The position numbers and the translations under genes are program-made. Below the pieces are notes generated by a model. It did no database searches, was not told the origin of the DNA, and saw only the letters and a program-made list of their open reading frames with translations. A stretch of 64,000 bases of DNA. Source: Rhizobium sp. CF122. Lineage in GTDB: Bacteria; Pseudomonadota; Alphaproteobacteria; Rhizobiales; Rhizobiaceae. Position 1 is the first letter of the stretch; the number at the start of each line of letters is the position of its first letter. Below, one piece after another: positions 17,540-26,016 of this stretch. The stretch spans positions 1-64,000 of the forward strand of contig NZ_AKKA01000082.1 of the NCBI RefSeq assembly GCF_000282035.1, written 5' to 3'.

Positions 17540-18175
17540 ATGCCGCTGTTCGTCTACGTGGATTATGCCGGCGTTGCGCTCTTTGCGGCAACAGGCGCGC
17601 TTGCGGCTTCGCGCAAGCAGCTCGACCTGATCGGCTTTCTCTTCTTTGCGATCGTTACCGGCACTGGCGGCGGCACGGTGCGCGACATTGTCCTTGGCCG
17701 CGTGCCGGTATTCTGGGTTCTGAACCCGACCTATGTCATCGTCTGCTGCGCCGTCGGCATCCTGGTGTTCTTTACCGCCCACCTTGTCGAGTCGCGCTAT
17801 CGCTTGCTGATCTGGTTGGATGCCATCGGGCTCTCCGCCTATTGTGTGATGGGTGCGGCAAAGGGCCTCGCGGCCACCGGCTCGCCAACGATCGGCATCG
17901 TCACCGGAACACTGACGGCAACCTTCGGCGGGATCTTGCGCGATCTTCTGGCCAATGAGCCGTCAGTATTGTTGCGGCCGGAAATCTATATCACGGCAGC
18001 ACTCGTCGGCGGCGGCCTGTTTACAGCTGCGAACGCGCTCGACCTACCGCTTTATGCAGCCTCCGCGGTCGGTGTCATCGGAGCCTTCTCCGTGCGCGGC
18101 GGCGCGCTGTATTTCGGCTGGACCTTCCCAACCTACAAAGCCAAGCCCGGCCGGCACCCTGATGATGTGATGTGA
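17540..18175 (+). CDS. Trimeric intracellular cation (TRIC) channel family protein (UPF0126/YicG type)
   Basis: A 211-residue protein with two repeated UPF0126 domains, seven membrane helices in all. Each repeat has the TGTGGGTVRD or TATFGGILRD motif (about 41-50 and 119-128) that forms the kinked, glycine-rich pore helix in prokaryotic TRIC channels. Structures of archaeal and bacterial members show a trimer conducting K+ or Na+; physiological role in rhizobia is unknown. GGAGG lies 9 nt before the ATG. It converges on irr with a 1-bp gap. Confidence 0.9.
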   Translation: MPLFVYVDYAGVALFAATGALAASRKQLDLIGFLFFAIVTGTGGGTVRDIVLGRVPVFWVLNPTYVIVCCAVGILVFFTAHLVESRYRLLIWLDAIGLSAYCVMGAAKGLAATGSPTIGIVTGTLTATFGGILRDLLANEPSVLLRPEIYITAALVGGGLFTAANALDLPLYAASAVGVIGAFSVRGGALYFGWTFPTYKAKPGRHPDDVM

Positions 18176-18176
18176 A

Positions 18177-18596
18177 TCAGCGCCGCTTCTGGCGCAGGCG
18201 GATCACCACGTCGACATGCGCGATTTCGAGGCCTTCCGGCGGCTCCGGCAGATTGCCGATGGTCAGGTTGCTGACCGGAATATCGAGCACATCGTTTTCG
18301 CCTTCGATGAAGAAGTGGTGATGGTCGGAGACGTTGGTATCGAAGTAGGTCTTGGCGCTTTCGACCGCAAGAACCCGGATCATGCCGGCCTCGGTGAACT
18401 GGTGCAGCGTGTTGTAGACGGTCGCCAGTGACACCGGCACGCCCGCCTGCACAGCCTCCTCATGGAGTTCTTCAACCGTCAAATGCCGATCACCCTTAGC
18501 AAAGAGCAGGTCGCCGAGCGCGACGCGCTGGCGCGTCGGACGTAGGCCGGCGTGCCTCAGCCGTGCCTCAATGGTAAGCGGGGCCTCTGCCACCAT
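18177..18596 (-). CDS. irr: Iron response regulator Irr (Fur superfamily)
   Basis: A 139-residue Fur-like protein. The winged helix spans about residues 10-80 (LRPTRQRVALGDLLF, SLATVYNTLHQF), and DHHHFF (about 89-94) is the histidine-rich heme-binding motif of Irr, which replaces part of the Fur metal site. The C-terminal CxxC-type zinc motifs of Fur are absent. In rhizobia Irr represses heme and iron-use genes under iron limitation and is degraded on heme binding. GGAG stands 8 nt before the chosen ATG; an ATG 11 codons upstream is the alternative. It is divergent from fabA-fabB-fabI, the usual rhizobial order. Confidence 0.92.
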   Translation of the reverse strand: MVAEAPLTIEARLRHAGLRPTRQRVALGDLLFAKGDRHLTVEELHEEAVQAGVPVSLATVYNTLHQFTEAGMIRVLAVESAKTYFDTNVSDHHHFFIEGENDVLDIPVSNLTIGNLPEPPEGLEIAHVDVVIRLRQKRR

Positions 18597-18652
18597 CCAA
18601 CGAACTCCGGTTAATCTAGCGTCAAGCAATCAGGTTTCATTAGCCATATAAC

Positions 18653-18664
18653 TTTTGCGCAAAA
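18653..18664. promoter_or_regulatory. Perfect palindrome in the irr-fabA intergenic region
   Basis: TTTTGCGCAAAA is a perfect 12-bp palindrome. On the minus strand it is followed by GTTATATGG, a -10-like element facing irr. It does not resemble the AT-rich ICE motif bound by Irr. The whole 303-bp gap from 18597 to 18899 contains this palindrome, a 27-codon ORF and the fabA leader. Confidence 0.3.
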
Positions 18665-18694
18665 GCGTTTCAATAGTTTCAATGGGGACAAAGA

Positions 18695-18778
18695 GTGCTA
18701 AAGCGCCGTAAAATCGGGCTTTTGACGCAATTAGTGCTGGCCGGGGGCTTGGCCTTCCTGTATGCGACCACCAAATAA
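18695..18778 (+). CDS. Possible 27-residue single-span membrane peptide
   Basis: A GTG-initiated ORF of 28 codons whose product has a basic start (LKRRK) followed by a 17-residue hydrophobic stretch and a short TTK end, the shape of a small inner-membrane peptide. A GGGGAC sequence lies about 9 nt upstream. It is too short to judge by codon use, and no family is recognised. It precedes fabA by 121 bp in the same direction, so it could be translated from the fabA leader. Confidence 0.4.
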   Translation: MLKRRKIGLLTQLVLAGGLAFLYATTK

Positions 18779-18899
18779 GGCGCGCAGCCGGTCCTCCGAA
18801 GGTGGGTGAAGCTCAGTCATGCTTATGCTTCATTTTCTGCTGAAGTTGGACTAAACGTTCACATCCATCGGCATAGTTGCGGGGGGAATTAGAGTTTTC

Positions 18900-19415
18900 A
18901 TGGCGACGAAACAATCCAGCTTCAACTACGAGGAAATTCTGGCCTGCGGCCGCGGCGAACTGTTCGGTCCGGGCAACGCGCAGCTTCCCCTCCCCCCGAT
19001 GTTGATGGTTCATCGCATTACCGACATTTCCGAAACCGGTGGCACCTTCGACAAGGGCTACATTCGCGCTGAATACGACGTGAAGCCTGACGACTGGTAT
19101 TTTCCCTGCCACTTCCAGGGCAACCCGATCATGCCGGGCTGCCTTGGCCTTGACGGCATGTGGCAGCTGACCGGCTTCTTCCTGGGCTGGCTGGGTGAGC
19201 CCGGGCGCGGCATGGCGCTTTCAACAGGCGAAGTGAAGTTCAAGGGCATGATCCGCCCGACAACGAAGCTCCTTGAGTACGGCATCGATTTCAAGCGCGT
19301 CATGCGCGGCCGCCTGGTTCTCGGCACCGCCGATGGCTGGCTGAAGGCCGACGGCGAAACCATCTACCAGGCCACCGACCTGCGCGTCGGCCTGTCCAAG
19401 GACAAAGAAGCCTGA
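18900..19415 (+). CDS. fabA: 3-hydroxydecanoyl-ACP dehydratase/isomerase
   Basis: A 171-residue single hot-dog domain protein with the catalytic pair His71 and Asp85 in PCHFQGNPIMPGCLGLD. FabA dehydrates beta-hydroxydecanoyl-ACP and isomerises the product to the cis-3 form, the step that starts anaerobic unsaturated fatty acid synthesis; FabB then elongates it. GGGGGG about 12 nt upstream serves as the binding site. It heads a fabA-fabB-fabI operon (gaps of 58 and 4 bp) divergent from irr. Confidence 0.97.
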   Translation: MATKQSSFNYEEILACGRGELFGPGNAQLPLPPMLMVHRITDISETGGTFDKGYIRAEYDVKPDDWYFPCHFQGNPIMPGCLGLDGMWQLTGFFLGWLGEPGRGMALSTGEVKFKGMIRPTTKLLEYGIDFKRVMRGRLVLGTADGWLKADGETIYQATDLRVGLSKDKEA

Positions 19416-19473
19416 TTGCACCGGGCATGCATGTCCGGTTTCCAAGTTAGAAAAAACGAAAAGGTCGAAACAC

Positions 19474-20697
19474 ATGAGACGGGTAGTTGTCACAGGTCTG
19501 GGCGTTGTTTCCTCGATCGGCAATGATGCTGCCGAGGTCACTGCCTCGCTGCGCGATGCCAAGTCCGGCATTTCCTTCTCCAACGATTTTGCTGAACACG
19601 GCTTCAAATGCCAGGTATGGGGTCGCCCGACGCTGGATCCGACCGATCTGGTCGATCGCCGCGCCATGCGATTCCTGTCGCAGGGCGGCGCCTGGAACCA
19701 TGTCGCCATGAAGCAGGCGATCGCGGATTCCGGTCTGGAAGAAGGCGATATCAGCAACAACGAACGCACCGGCATCATCATGGGCTCCGGCGGCCCGTCG
19801 ACGCGCACGCTGATCGAAGCGGCCGACATCACCATCAAAAACAACAGTCCGAAGCGCATCGGTCCGTTTGCCGTGCCGAAGGCGATGTCCTCGACGGCAT
19901 CGGCGACGCTTGCCACCTGGTTCAAGATCCATGGCGTCAACTACTCGATCTCGTCGGCCTGCTCGACCTCGGCGCACTGCATCGGCAACGCCGCGGAAAT
20001 GATCCAGTGGGGCAAGCAGGACGTCATGTTCGCTGGCGGCCACGAAGACCTCGACTGGACGATGTCGAATCTCTTCGACGCCATGGGCGCCATGTCTTCC
20101 AAGTACAACGACACGCCTGATACGGCTTCGCGCGCCTATGATGTGAGCCGCGACGGCTTCGTCATTGCCGGCGGCGCGGGCGTCCTCGTCCTGGAAGAGC
20201 TAGAGCGTGCCAAGGCGCGTGGGGCGAAGATCTACGCCGAAATCGTCGGCTACGGCGCGACCTCCGACGGCTACGATATGGTCGCTCCGTCGGGTGAAGG
20301 CGCGATCCGCTGCATGCGCCAGGCGCTCGCGACCGTTAAGGGCGATGTCGACTATATCAATACGCACGGCACCTCGACCCCTGTTGGTGACAGCAAGGAG
20401 ATCGGCGCGATCCGCGAAGTCTTCGGCGACAAGATTCCTCACATCCAGTCGACCAAGTCGCTGACGGGCCACTCGCTGGGCGCAGCGGGCGTGCAGGAAT
20501 CGATCTACTCCTTGCTGATGATGCAGGCCGGCTTTATCGGCGAAAGCGCGCATATCACCGAGCTCGACCCGGAATTCGACGGCGTTCCGATTGTTCGCAA
20601 GCGCATCGACGATGCCAAGATCGACATCGCCCTTTCCAACTCTTTCGGCTTTGGCGGCACTAACGCCACGCTCGTCTTCCAGCGCTACAACGGATAA
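19474..20697 (+). CDS. fabB: Beta-ketoacyl-ACP synthase I
   Basis: A 407-residue thiolase-fold condensing enzyme with the Cys-His-His triad: Cys163 in SACSTSAHC, His298 in NTHGTSTPVGD and His333 in LTGHSLGAAG. KAS I elongates the cis-3-decenoyl product of FabA, and pairing with fabA is what separates it from FabF. Length and motifs are complete. AAAAACGAAAAGG before the ATG is a weak binding site. It is the middle gene of the operon. Confidence 0.96.
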   Translation: MRRVVVTGLGVVSSIGNDAAEVTASLRDAKSGISFSNDFAEHGFKCQVWGRPTLDPTDLVDRRAMRFLSQGGAWNHVAMKQAIADSGLEEGDISNNERTGIIMGSGGPSTRTLIEAADITIKNNSPKRIGPFAVPKAMSSTASATLATWFKIHGVNYSISSACSTSAHCIGNAAEMIQWGKQDVMFAGGHEDLDWTMSNLFDAMGAMSSKYNDTPDTASRAYDVSRDGFVIAGGAGVLVLEELERAKARGAKIYAEIVGYGATSDGYDMVAPSGEGAIRCMRQALATVKGDVDYINTHGTSTPVGDSKEIGAIREVFGDKIPHIQSTKSLTGHSLGAAGVQESIYSLLMMQAGFIGESAHITELDPEFDGVPIVRKRIDDAKIDIALSNSFGFGGTNATLVFQRYNG

Positions 20698-20701
20698 TAG
20701 T

Positions 20702-21508
20702 ATGACGGGAATTATGCAGGGTAAGCGCGGCCTCATTATGGGCGTCGCGAACAACCATTCCATCGCGTGGGGAATTTCGAAGGCTCTGGCAGCGCAGGGC
20801 GCCGAACTCGCCTTCACCTATCAAGGTGACGCTCTCGGCAAGCGGGTCAAGCCGCTGGCCGCTGAAGTCGGATCCGAATTCGTTCTGCCTTGCGACGTCG
20901 AGGACATCGCCTCTGTCGATGCCACCGTCGATGCTATCAAGGAGCGGTGGGGCAGCCTCGATTTCATCGTTCATGCCATCGGTTTCTCCGACAAAAGCGA
21001 GTTGAAGGGACTTTACGCGGACACGACACGCGACAACTTCAGCCGCACGATGGTGATATCCTGTTTCTCCTTCACGGAAATCGCCAAGCGCTGCGCACCG
21101 CTGATGAATGAAGGCGGTTCTATGTTGACGCTGACCTACAACGGCTCGACGCGCGTCATCCCGAACTACAATGTCATGGGCGTTGCGAAGGCCGCTCTCG
21201 AGGCGTCGGTGCGCTATCTGGCTGCGGACTACGGCCCGAGCGGCATCCGTGTCAACGCGATCTCCGCCGGCCCGATCCGGACGCTTGCCGGCGCCGGCAT
21301 TTCCGATGCACGCGCGATCCTTTCGTGGAACCTGCGCAACTCGCCGCTGCGCAAGACGGTGACGATTGATCAGGTCGGCAATTCCGCCCTCTACCTGCTG
21401 TCCGACCTTTCCGCTGGCGTGACCGGCGAAATCCATTTCGTCGACGCCGGGTTCAACATCACCTCGATGCCGACGCTCGACGCGCTGCGCAGGGCAGACG
21501 TGGAATAA
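20702..21508 (+). CDS. fabI: NADH-dependent enoyl-ACP reductase
   Basis: A 268-residue short-chain dehydrogenase of the FabI type. Tyr146, Tyr156 and Lys163 (NYNVMGVAK, a Y-x6-K spacing) are the active-site residues that separate enoyl-ACP reductases from other SDRs, and GVANNHSIAWGI near residue 14 binds NADH. It reduces trans-2-enoyl-ACP in the last step of each elongation cycle. The ATG lies 4 nt after the fabB stop, so translation is probably coupled; the long upstream extension overlaps fabB out of frame. Confidence 0.95.
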   Translation: MTGIMQGKRGLIMGVANNHSIAWGISKALAAQGAELAFTYQGDALGKRVKPLAAEVGSEFVLPCDVEDIASVDATVDAIKERWGSLDFIVHAIGFSDKSELKGLYADTTRDNFSRTMVISCFSFTEIAKRCAPLMNEGGSMLTLTYNGSTRVIPNYNVMGVAKAALEASVRYLAADYGPSGIRVNAISAGPIRTLAGAGISDARAILSWNLRNSPLRKTVTIDQVGNSALYLLSDLSAGVTGEIHFVDAGFNITSMPTLDALRRADVE

Positions 21509-21514
21509 AGACGG

Positions 21515-21548
21515 AAAGCCGGGCTTGAGGACGAGCCCGGCTTTTCTT
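21515..21548 (+). terminator. Intrinsic terminator of the fabA-fabB-fabI operon
   Basis: AAAGCCGGGCT (21515-21525) pairs with AGCCCGGCTTT (21534-21544) around an 8-nt loop and is followed by TCTTC. It can also act for the convergent SnoaL-like gene. Confidence 0.8.
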
Positions 21549-21561
21549 CAAAACCCATCCT

Positions 21562-21969
21562 CTAGGGATGCGTGACCTGCCGCAAGATAGCCGCAGTATC
21601 CCTGGCGCCCCAGCGGGTCGTAATCTTTCCGTTTTCGACGACGAACCATTCCATTGCAGTGACCTCGTAGCTTTTGCCGGTCGGGTCATGACCAACGAGA
21701 CCACGAAAGAAGCCGGAATAGCGCCCGCTTTCCCTGAAGCGGACCACGACATTCCTTCCCTCGGCGGCGATATCGAGGATCTCGAGATCTGTATTCATAC
21801 CCTCATGGAGCTCACGCCAGATGGGTTCGACGTCATCCAGGCCTCCATATCCCAAGACACCGTAAACCCGCGCATCGGCGGCAAACAGCTCTCGCAGTGC
21901 CGCCATGTCGAAGCGATTGAATGCCTCAACATACGCCCTCACGAGCGTCTTGTTGGCTTCCGTCTCCAT
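21562..21969 (-). CDS. SnoaL-like/NTF2-fold family protein
   Basis: A 135-residue protein of the NTF2-like superfamily: an N-terminal helix VRAYVEAFNRFDMAALRELFAADARVYG followed by strands with FRGLVGHDPTGKSYEVTAMEWF, the pattern of the SnoaL/ester-cyclase group. Members bind small molecules in a cone-shaped cavity; some are isomerases or cyclases, many are uncharacterised. The ATG after GGGAAAGAGG was chosen; codons upstream overlap rsmC. It lies downstream of rsmC on the same strand with a 70-bp overlap only if a longer start were used. Confidence 0.7.
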   Translation of the reverse strand: METEANKTLVRAYVEAFNRFDMAALRELFAADARVYGVLGYGGLDDVEPIWRELHEGMNTDLEILDIAAEGRNVVVRFRESGRYSGFFRGLVGHDPTGKSYEVTAMEWFVVENGKITTRWGARDTAAILRQVTHP

Positions 21970-22039
21970 GCCTCTTTCCCGTTGTCTCTCCATCTGCAGC
22001 AAGTCTGGCAGATCTCCCAAGGCTGCCCATGCGGACAGC

Positions 22040-23056
22040 TTACTTCTTCGCCCAAAGTACCTTGAAGCGGGCATTGCGGCACGTCTCGCCGCTTTCCTTA
22101 AAGTTCGCAGCCAGCACGGGCTCATAGGGCAAGCCCCGATTGGCAACCAGCAGCAGGCGGCCGCCGCCGCGCAGTGCAGACGCAGCCGTCTTTATCATCG
22201 CCTGACCGAGCGACGGCTCCGCCGCATGGCCCTCATGGAAGGGCGGGTTCATGATGATGAGGTCGTACTTGTCCTTGACCAGTTCGCCCGCCAGATCAAG
22301 CCAGAAGAAGCGTGCAGGCACATCGGGGCAGTTCTCCGCCAGATTTGCCTTGGCGGCCTCCAGAGCGGCGTGATTGGCTTCGTAGAGGTCGAGACGGCTG
22401 ACACCGGGCGAGCGCTGCGCCAGTTCGACCGAGAGATAACCCCAACCGGCGCCGAAATCGGCGACATCGCCGGTGAAATCAGAAGGCAGGCGCGAGGCGA
22501 GCAGCTCGGATCCGTCATCGATGCGGTCGTGCGAGAACATGCCCGCCGCGGCCACGAAGCGACCGTCGACACGAACCGGCGGTTTGGCAAACTTGCCGAC
22601 GATCTCACTGATATCGGCCGGCCGCGCGAACCACAGTGCGACGCCGTGATACTTCGGCATATGCTCGATCTCGAGGCCGAGGCTTTCCATCCGCTTGCGC
22701 AGCGACTGGATGCCATCCTCCTTGCCGCCGGCAATCACGATGAGGCCGTCGACCTTAACACGCTGAAGGGCAGCCGCGATATTCGCCTCGTTCTCGCCCC
22801 TATGCTTGTTGCACAGCACCAGAACGGCGTCGTAGCCCTCGCCTTCGATCTCAGGTGCGGTTTCGATGCGCTGGGCGAGCAATTGCCGGTAAAGTGGCCG
22901 AAGGCCCTGTACCGCGCTCAGCGAGGCGGCAAAGGCCTCCGGCAGCGCGAAGCCCGCCTCGGCACCGAGGAAAAGCACGTGCTCGCCCTCGCCAGGCGCC
23001 TCGACGGTACCGCTTACAAAGGGGTGGAACAGTGTCTTCAGCGTCTCGCTGCTCAT
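22040..23056 (-). CDS. RsmC-like 16S rRNA (guanine-N2) methyltransferase
   Basis: A 338-residue two-domain methyltransferase. The N-terminal half is the degenerate MTS-like domain of RsmC/RlmG proteins. The C-terminal half has the SAM-binding loop DFGAGWGYLS and the catalytic NPPFHEG motif that flips and holds the guanine base. E. coli RsmC makes m2G1207 in helix 34 of 16S rRNA. Which position this orthologue modifies is inferred from the family. It follows pnp but after a terminator, so it has its own promoter. Confidence 0.85.
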   Translation of the reverse strand: MSSETLKTLFHPFVSGTVEAPGEGEHVLFLGAEAGFALPEAFAASLSAVQGLRPLYRQLLAQRIETAPEIEGEGYDAVLVLCNKHRGENEANIAAALQRVKVDGLIVIAGGKEDGIQSLRKRMESLGLEIEHMPKYHGVALWFARPADISEIVGKFAKPPVRVDGRFVAAAGMFSHDRIDDGSELLASRLPSDFTGDVADFGAGWGYLSVELAQRSPGVSRLDLYEANHAALEAAKANLAENCPDVPARFFWLDLAGELVKDKYDLIIMNPPFHEGHAAEPSLGQAMIKTAASALRGGGRLLLVANRGLPYEPVLAANFKESGETCRNARFKVLWAKK

Positions 23057-23079
23057 GGATCTATCTCGTCCTCGAATAC

Positions 23080-23108
23080 AAAAAGGGCGCGGAAATTACC
23101 CCGCGCCC
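23080..23108 (-). terminator. Intrinsic terminator downstream of pnp
   Basis: On the minus strand GGGCGCGG pairs with CCGCGCCC around an 8-nt loop (23085-23108) and is followed by a run of five T. It lies 24 bp past the pnp stop and separates pnp from the rsmC-like gene. Confidence 0.85.
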
Positions 23109-23131
23109 ATGACGTCTTGGGAAGGCGCAGC

Positions 23132-25273
23132 TTACTCGGCTGCAGCTTCTTCCTTCTTCTTGTCGGCAGGGATTTCCTGGCCGGTCGCCTGATCGACAAC
23201 CTTCATCGACAGGCGGACCTTGCCCCGTTCGTCGAAGCCGAGAAGCTTGACCCAGACCTTCTGACCTTCCTTGACGACGTCCTGCGTCTTGGCAACACGC
23301 TCGGAAGCAAGCTGCGAGATGTGGACGAGGCCGTCGCGGGCGCCGAAGAAGTTGACGAACGCGCCGAAGTCGGCGGTCTTGACGACCGTGCCTTCGTAGA
23401 TCTGGCCGACTTCCGGTTCTGCAACGATCGAGTGGATCCACTTGCGGGCCGCTTCGATTTCCTTGCCGGAAGAAGAGGCGATCTTGACCGTGCCGTCGTC
23501 TTCGATGTTGATCTTTGCGCCCGTCTTTTCAACGATTTCGCGGATGACCTTGCCGCCGGAGCCGATGACTTCACGGATCTTGTCGACCGGGATGTTCATG
23601 ACTTCGATGCGCGGAGCGAATTCGCCGAGCTGGCCGCGGCTCTCGGTGATGGCCTTTGCCATTTCGCCGAGGATGTGGGCGCGACCGCCCTGAGCTTGGC
23701 CGAGAGCGACCTTCATGATCTCTTCGGTGATGCCGGCGATCTTGATGTCCATCTGCAGCGAAGTGATGCCGTCGGCCGTACCAGCGACCTTGAAGTCCAT
23801 GTCGCCGAGGTGGTCTTCGTCACCGAGGATGTCGGAGAGGACCGCAAAGCGGTCGCCTTCGAGGATCAGGCCCATGGCAATACCGGCAACCGGCTTAGCG
23901 AGCGGAACGCCGGCGTCCATCAGAGCAAGCGAGGTGCCGCAGACGGTTGCCATCGAGGACGAGCCGTTCGACTCGGTGATCTCGGAAACGACACGCAGGG
24001 TGTAGGGGAATTGCTCAGCAGTCGGCAGCATCGGACGGATAGCGCGCCATGCGAGCTTGCCGTGGCCGATTTCGCGGCGGCCCGGGGAGCCCATGCGGCC
24101 GGTTTCGCCAACCGAGTAGGGAGGGAAGTTGTAATGGAGCAGGAAGCGCTCCTTGTACATGCCCGTGAGCGAGTCGACATACTGCTCGTCTTCGCCGGTG
24201 CCAAGCGTCGCAACGACGATCGCCTGTGTTTCACCGCGCGTGAAGAGCGCCGAGCCGTGGGTGCGCGGCAGGAGGCCGACTTCGGAGACGATCGGGCGAA
24301 CGGTTTCGAGATCGCGACCGTCGATGCGGCTCTTGGTGTCGAGGATGTTCCAACGAACGATCTTTGCCTGCAGGTGCTTGAAGATCGCGCCGACTTCTTC
24401 GGCCGTGTACTTGGCTTCGCCTTCTTCCGGCAGGAAGTGCGCCTTGACCTTCGCCTTGACGGCGTCGACGGCAGCGTAGCGCTCAGCCTTCTGCGTGTTC
24501 TTGTAGGCGGTGCGAAGCTCGGCTTCGAAATGCTTCAGCATTTCGCCTTCGAGTTCGGAATAGTCTTCCGGCTGGAAGTCGCGCGGCTCCTTGGCGGCCA
24601 CTTCGGCGAGCTTGATGATCGCGTCGAGAACCGGCTGGAAGCCGCGGTGGCCGAACATGACGGCGCCGAGCATGATTTCTTCGTTGAGTTCCTTGGCTTC
24701 GGATTCAACCATCAGAACAGCATCGTGCGTGCCAGCAACGACGAGGTCGAGGATCGACTCGTCCATCTCGTCGAGATGCGGGTTGAGGACGTATTCACCG
24801 TTGATGTAGCCGACGCGAGCGCCGCCGACCGGGCCCATGAAGGGGACTCCGGAGAGGGTCAAAGCTGCCGAGGCAGCAACCATCGACAGGATGTCCGGGT
24901 TGTTTTCCAGGTCATGCTGGATGACGGTGACGACGACCTGCGTGTCGTTCTTGTAGCCTTCCGGGAAGAGCGGGCGGATCGGGCGGTCGATGAGGCGGGA
25001 AACGAGGGTTTCGTTTTCGCTCGGACGGCCTTCGCGCTTGAAATAGCCGCCGGGGATCTTGCCGGCTGCGTAGGTCTTTTCCTGGTAGTTGACGGTCAGC
25101 GGGAAGAAGTCCTGGCCCGGCTTCGGCGCCTTGGCGGAGACAACCGTGGCGAGAACCACGGTTTCGCCGTAGGTCGCGAGAACGGCGCCATCAGCCTGGC
25201 GGGCGATCTTACCGGTTTCGAGCTTCAGCGGGCGGCCTGCCCACTCGATTTCCACACTATGAGTATCGAACAT
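23132..25273 (-). CDS. pnp: Polyribonucleotide nucleotidyltransferase (PNPase)
   Basis: A 713-residue enzyme with the full domain order: RNase PH domain 1 (about 10-140), an all-alpha linker, RNase PH domain 2 (about 310-540), a KH domain (IREVIGSGGKVIREI near 565) and a C-terminal S1 domain (YEGTVVKTADFGAFVNFFGARDGLVHIS near 625). It degrades RNA 3' to 5' with phosphate as a trimer and is part of the degradosome. It follows rpsO in the conserved order. The 275-nt leader contains strong hairpins consistent with the autoregulation known for enterobacterial pnp. A Lys/Glu/Ala-rich tail closes the protein. Confidence 0.98.
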   Translation of the reverse strand: MFDTHSVEIEWAGRPLKLETGKIARQADGAVLATYGETVVLATVVSAKAPKPGQDFFPLTVNYQEKTYAAGKIPGGYFKREGRPSENETLVSRLIDRPIRPLFPEGYKNDTQVVVTVIQHDLENNPDILSMVAASAALTLSGVPFMGPVGGARVGYINGEYVLNPHLDEMDESILDLVVAGTHDAVLMVESEAKELNEEIMLGAVMFGHRGFQPVLDAIIKLAEVAAKEPRDFQPEDYSELEGEMLKHFEAELRTAYKNTQKAERYAAVDAVKAKVKAHFLPEEGEAKYTAEEVGAIFKHLQAKIVRWNILDTKSRIDGRDLETVRPIVSEVGLLPRTHGSALFTRGETQAIVVATLGTGEDEQYVDSLTGMYKERFLLHYNFPPYSVGETGRMGSPGRREIGHGKLAWRAIRPMLPTAEQFPYTLRVVSEITESNGSSSMATVCGTSLALMDAGVPLAKPVAGIAMGLILEGDRFAVLSDILGDEDHLGDMDFKVAGTADGITSLQMDIKIAGITEEIMKVALGQAQGGRAHILGEMAKAITESRGQLGEFAPRIEVMNIPVDKIREVIGSGGKVIREIVEKTGAKINIEDDGTVKIASSSGKEIEAARKWIHSIVAEPEVGQIYEGTVVKTADFGAFVNFFGARDGLVHISQLASERVAKTQDVVKEGQKVWVKLLGFDERGKVRLSMKVVDQATGQEIPADKKKEEAAAE

Positions 25274-25404
25274 ATGTCTTGTCCTTCAATGCAGGAACAT
25301 GCACGTCGCCTTCCAAGGCACGGCGCACGGTCAACTGCAATCGGTGTGACGCATCATGGGCAAGACAACGGGAGGCTTTGCATCATCGATCTCCGAAGAG
25401 ACCG

Positions 25405-25429
25405 GGCCAAAGCTTGTGAAGCTCTGGCC
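25405..25429 (-). promoter_or_regulatory. Hairpin in the pnp leader (possible RNase III/PNPase control site)
   Basis: An 11-bp stem with a 3-nt loop (one G-U pair as RNA) lies about 130 nt upstream of the pnp ATG. A second perfect 16-bp palindrome, CCGCCACGCGTGGCGG, lies at 25510-25525. The 316-bp gap 25274-25589 holds these, the rpsO terminator and no gene. In E. coli a long leader stem is cut by RNase III and then degraded by PNPase; similarity here is by position and shape only. Confidence 0.4.
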
Positions 25430-25542
25430 AAAAGCATCCGGCAATCCTGCCCCATGACAGGTCAACGGTTGGTTTGGCAGAACCGGCCCATCCGGGTCTG
25501 CCGGGCAGTCCGCCACGCGTGGCGGGATGGGGAAGTCTCCCC

Positions 25543-25582
25543 GAAAAAATCCGGCGGGCGTCCGAAAGAGGAGCGCCCGCCG
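25543..25582 (-). terminator. Intrinsic terminator after rpsO
   Basis: On the minus strand CGGCGGGCG (25582-25574) pairs with CGCCCGCCG (25560-25552) and a run of six T follows. It lies 8 bp past the rpsO stop. Partial read-through could still feed pnp. Confidence 0.8.
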
Positions 25583-25589
25583 AGAAGCC

Positions 25590-25859
25590 TTAGCGGCGGA
25601 TACCCAGGCTGCCGATCAGCTTGGTATAGCGGCCTTCGTCCTTCTTCTTGAGATAGTCAAGAAGCGAGCGGCGGCTCGAAACCATCGTCAGCAGGCCACG
25701 GCGGGAATGGTTATCCTTCTTGTGACCCTTGAAGTGTTCCGTGAGGTTGTTGATACGCTCGGTCAGGATGGCAACCTGAACTTCCGGAGAACCGGTGTCG
25801 CCTTCGAACGTTGCGTATTCCTTGATGAGAGCCGTCTTGCGCTCAGCAGTAATCGACAT
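25590..25859 (-). CDS. rpsO: 30S ribosomal protein S15
   Basis: An 89-residue protein with the complete S15 four-helix pattern, including GDTGSPEVQVAILTERI (about 22-38), the HKKDNHSRRGL loop (about 46-56) that binds 16S rRNA helix 22, and the RRSLLDYLKK helix. The ATG matches the family start MSITAERK; the in-frame extension of 46 codons has no support. The usual truB-rpsO-pnp order is kept except for an inserted hydrolase gene upstream. Confidence 0.97.
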   Translation of the reverse strand: MSITAERKTALIKEYATFEGDTGSPEVQVAILTERINNLTEHFKGHKKDNHSRRGLLTMVSSRRSLLDYLKKKDEGRYTKLIGSLGIRR

Positions 25860-26016
25860 CGGATGTTCCTTTCTATGAGAGGAGATTAGGTCGCCAAAAG
25901 CCGGGATGTCGTCCAGCTTCGGCCGCGAATGCATCCGGGCAGAGCCCGATTGCTGGCGCTGCGTATAAACCAAATGCGCTGCAATGGAAAGAGGCATGCC
26001 GCAGATGGCCGATTCG

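Noticed and set aside
21905..25651. 1248-codon plus-strand open frame opposite rsmC and pnp
   Set aside because: It is antisense to two well-supported genes and has no domain; long shadows are common at this G+C.
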